NCBI GenBank assembly: GCA_900545995.1
Contig: URBM01000036.1
Span: 1-14,355, forward strand
Direction: 5' to 3'
From: an uncultured Collinsella sp.
GTDB lineage: Bacteria; Actinomycetota; Coriobacteriia; Coriobacteriales; Coriobacteriaceae
DNA length: 14,355 nucleotides
Position numbers and translations under genes: made by a program. This document shows, one piece after another, positions 12,982 through 14,355 of the stretch (position 1 is the first letter of the stretch; every line of letters begins with the position of its first letter). The notes under the pieces are model-generated. The model saw nothing but the letters and a program-made list of their open reading frames with translations, was not told the origin of the DNA and ran no database searches.

Positions 12982-13965
12982 ATGTCGCGCAAGTCCGCCT
13001 ACAAGCAAGTACTTTCCATCGGCACCGCCGTGGTGCTCGGGTTTGCGCTGTTTACGGGATCGCTCGACGGAGCGCCCAAGTTACTGTCGCCGCAAAGCGA
13101 TGAGCAGGCGGCGGCTCTGGCCGAAAAACAAAACGAGAGTCCCAGCCGCACCGACGACGAGGCAGACCTGGTCGCTCGGCTCGAATCGGGAACGGCGAGC
13201 TCCCCGGACCCTCAAAACAGCCAGGACTCTGGCGATGGCTCCGATTCCGCCGCACCCGACACCGATGACGACGCTTCCGCGGACAGCGCCGCCGCCCCCA
13301 TCGACGAGGTCGAAAACCCCGATCTTGACCGCGCCCGCGGCGTATACCTCAGCAGCATTCCCGACTACGCCGGCAACCCCTACGTTGCCCTTCGCGCCGA
13401 CAGCATGCACCCGCTCGGCACGCCATCATTCACACTCGATGAATACGATCGCGCCACCGAAGAGGGCTGCTTTAAGAAATTCTCCAAGCTCGACAGCCTG
13501 GGTCGCACTCGCAAGGCGCTCGCCTGTGTAGGCCCCGAGTCGCTCGGACAGGGAAAGCGCGGCGATATCTCGCGCATCCATCCTGCCGGTTGGCACCAGC
13601 AGCGCTACGACTTTATTCCGGGCCAGAGCCTCTACAACCGCTGCCACCTTATCGCCTGGTCGCTCTGCGGCGAAAACGCCAACCGCAAAAATCTCCTCAC
13701 CGGCACGCGCTATCTCAACGAAACGGGCATGCTGCCGTTTGAGGAGCAGATTCTCGGCTACATCCGCGACACGGGCAACCATGTGCTCTACCGCGTCACG
13801 CCCATGTATAACGAAGAGGAACTTGTCTGCCGTGGCGTGCGCCTTGAGGCGCAATCGGTCGAGGACCACGGCAAGACCCTCTGCTTCCACGTATATTGCT
13901 ACAACCTGCAGCCGCACGTGCAGATCGACTACGCCACCGGCCGCAATCAGGCCTCGGGAGACTAG
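12982..13965 (+). CDS. Membrane-anchored or secreted DNA/RNA non-specific endonuclease (EndA/DNA-entry type)
   Basis: A 327-residue protein. A positively charged start (MSRKSAYK) precedes one hydrophobic segment (about 9-27), an uncleaved anchor or signal peptide. Residues about 38-115 are an Asp/Ser/Ala/Pro-rich, strongly acidic low-complexity linker. The nuclease domain (about 118-315) carries LYNRCHLIAWSLCGENANRKNLLTG: His222 matches the catalytic base of the DRGH motif, and the Asn residues of GENANRKNL supply the metal ligand. TGTRYLNETGMLPFEEQI follows, typical of the streptococcal EndA-like branch. The motif reads NRCH instead of DRGH. Four further cysteines (183-303) could form disulfides outside the cell. 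AGGAG lies 5 nt before the ATG. It probably degrades extracellular DNA for nutrition or uptake; no competence genes are adjacent. Confidence 0.88.
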   Translation: MSRKSAYKQVLSIGTAVVLGFALFTGSLDGAPKLLSPQSDEQAAALAEKQNESPSRTDDEADLVARLESGTASSPDPQNSQDSGDGSDSAAPDTDDDASADSAAAPIDEVENPDLDRARGVYLSSIPDYAGNPYVALRADSMHPLGTPSFTLDEYDRATEEGCFKKFSKLDSLGRTRKALACVGPESLGQGKRGDISRIHPAGWHQQRYDFIPGQSLYNRCHLIAWSLCGENANRKNLLTGTRYLNETGMLPFEEQILGYIRDTGNHVLYRVTPMYNEEELVCRGVRLEAQSVEDHGKTLCFHVYCYNLQPHVQIDYATGRNQASGD

Positions 13966-14025
13966 GACCGACCAAGCTGCCCCAAAGCCTAAAATGATCC
14001 GTTTTCCTCCGTCCCCAAGGAATCA

Positions 14026-14050
14026 AAACCACCCCTAAAAGGGGTGGTTT
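14026..14050 (+). terminator. Terminator after the endonuclease gene
   Basis: AAACCACCCC (14026-14035) and GGGGTGGTTT (14041-14050) form a perfect 10-bp stem with a TAAAA loop. The T-tract is built into the stem end, and it lies 60 bp after the stop codon. Confidence 0.8.
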
Positions 14051-14057
14051 GCTCTTA

Positions 14058-14355
14058 GGGTATAACCCTTGGATTTCCGGCACGCGTCTAAAGGCGCCGG
14101 CCCTCACGGGGTTCGGGCCGCACTGCAGATTGACCCGTGGCGGGCCGGTCAAACCGGCGCTATTTACGCCCCGGCCCCCTGCCGAAGGGGTCCTCGCACT
14201 CCTTGACGCTCAGCCGGTCGAGCGCGATGTCGGCCTTCTCCTGCTCCCGGATGTACTTCGCGATCGCGGCCTCGTTCAGGCCGACCGTGGACACGCAGTG
14301 GCCCTCGGCCCAGAACTTCCTGTTGCCGAACTTGTACCTCATGTTCGCGTGCCTG
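14058..14355 (-). mobile_element. IS200/IS605-family element, 3' end
   Basis: The tnpA fragment is followed (minus strand) by about 100 bp of small hairpins: GCCGGT-CAA-ACCGGC (14144-14158), CGGCCC...GGGCCG (14098-14120) and GGGT-ATA-ACCC (14058-14068). IS200/IS605 elements have no terminal inverted repeats but use imperfect subterminal hairpins, so this fits a right end. The exact tip cannot be set without an empty site. No tnpB/IscB-type gene is in view. Confidence 0.5.
14160..14355 (-). CDS. tnpA: IS200/IS605 transposase TnpA, C-terminal part (N-terminus beyond window)
   Basis: The frame is open from base 14354 to the TAG at 14160-14162, about 64 codons. The sequence HANMRYKFGNRKFWAEGH followed by CVSTVGLNEAAIAKYIREQ is the conserved C-terminal half of HUH/Y1 transposases, which cut and rejoin single-stranded DNA. 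The catalytic tyrosine with its YxxxQ-type motif is in KYIREQ. The HUH metal site lies further upstream, outside the window. An ATG at 14342 is internal and not the start. The tail ends KECEDPFGRGPGRK, close to the usual EDPF ending plus a short basic extension. Whether the element is intact cannot be judged here. Confidence 0.88.
   Translation of the reverse strand, partial: RHANMRYKFGNRKFWAEGHCVSTVGLNEAAIAKYIREQEKADIALDRLSVKECEDPFGRGPGRK

Overview
The window looks like a chromosomal segment of a high-GC gut actinobacterium of the Collinsella / Coriobacteriia type. This is inferred from codon use, the PTS-centred sugar metabolism, the split transketolase and the TnpA sequence; no rRNA or other taxonomic marker is present. 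Twelve protein genes are supported. Two run off the window: glmS on the left, and an IS200/IS605 transposase tnpA on the right.

Left part (1-3700): glmS (minus strand, C-terminal end cut off) diverges from a LacI-type regulator (lacI1, plus). Their 313-bp spacer holds operator-like TGGTAT/ATACCA half-sites, a 10-bp hairpin and one copy (A) of an interspersed palindromic repeat. lacI1 converges on a HAD-family phosphatase gene, with a bidirectional terminator between them. Upstream of the HAD gene is a 7-3-7 palindrome, GTATATAACGTATATAC, shared with the divergent larE (PP-loop sulfur transferase).

Middle (4750-5439) is a 690-bp stretch with no intact gene. Two more copies (B, C) of the interspersed repeat flank about 430 bp. 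That interval holds the last ~37 codons of a degraded minus-strand gene ending in a winged-helix-like sequence. The fragment is fused directly to a dense array of nine TCTCTCTAA / TTAGAGAGA half-sites, which includes a perfect 31-bp inverted repeat. I read this as a deletion scar: operator array plus 3' end, with the gene body missing.

Right-centre (5440-11436) is one six-gene minus-strand sugar operon. In transcription order it encodes a fructose-type PTS IIBC, a GatZ/KbaZ-family protein, a transaldolase of the small (TalC) type, transketolase N and C subunits (overlapping TAATG) and a stand-alone PTS IIA. It diverges from a LacI-type regulator (lacI2, GTG start) that is probably its local regulator. 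There is no GatY/KbaY aldolase partner, no kinase and no dehydrogenase. The simplest reading is that an imported ketose phosphate is epimerised by the GatZ-like protein and then processed by transketolase and transaldolase into glycolysis. The substrate is unknown. Two intergenic gaps carry strong RNA structures: a 13-bp hairpin whose loop can pair with sequence downstream (IIBC/gatZ), and a canonical U-tract terminator only 37 bp ahead of the transaldolase start. Expression along the operon is therefore likely graded.

Right end: a membrane-anchored DNA/RNA non-specific endonuclease with an acidic linker, its terminator, then the 3' end of an IS200-like element.
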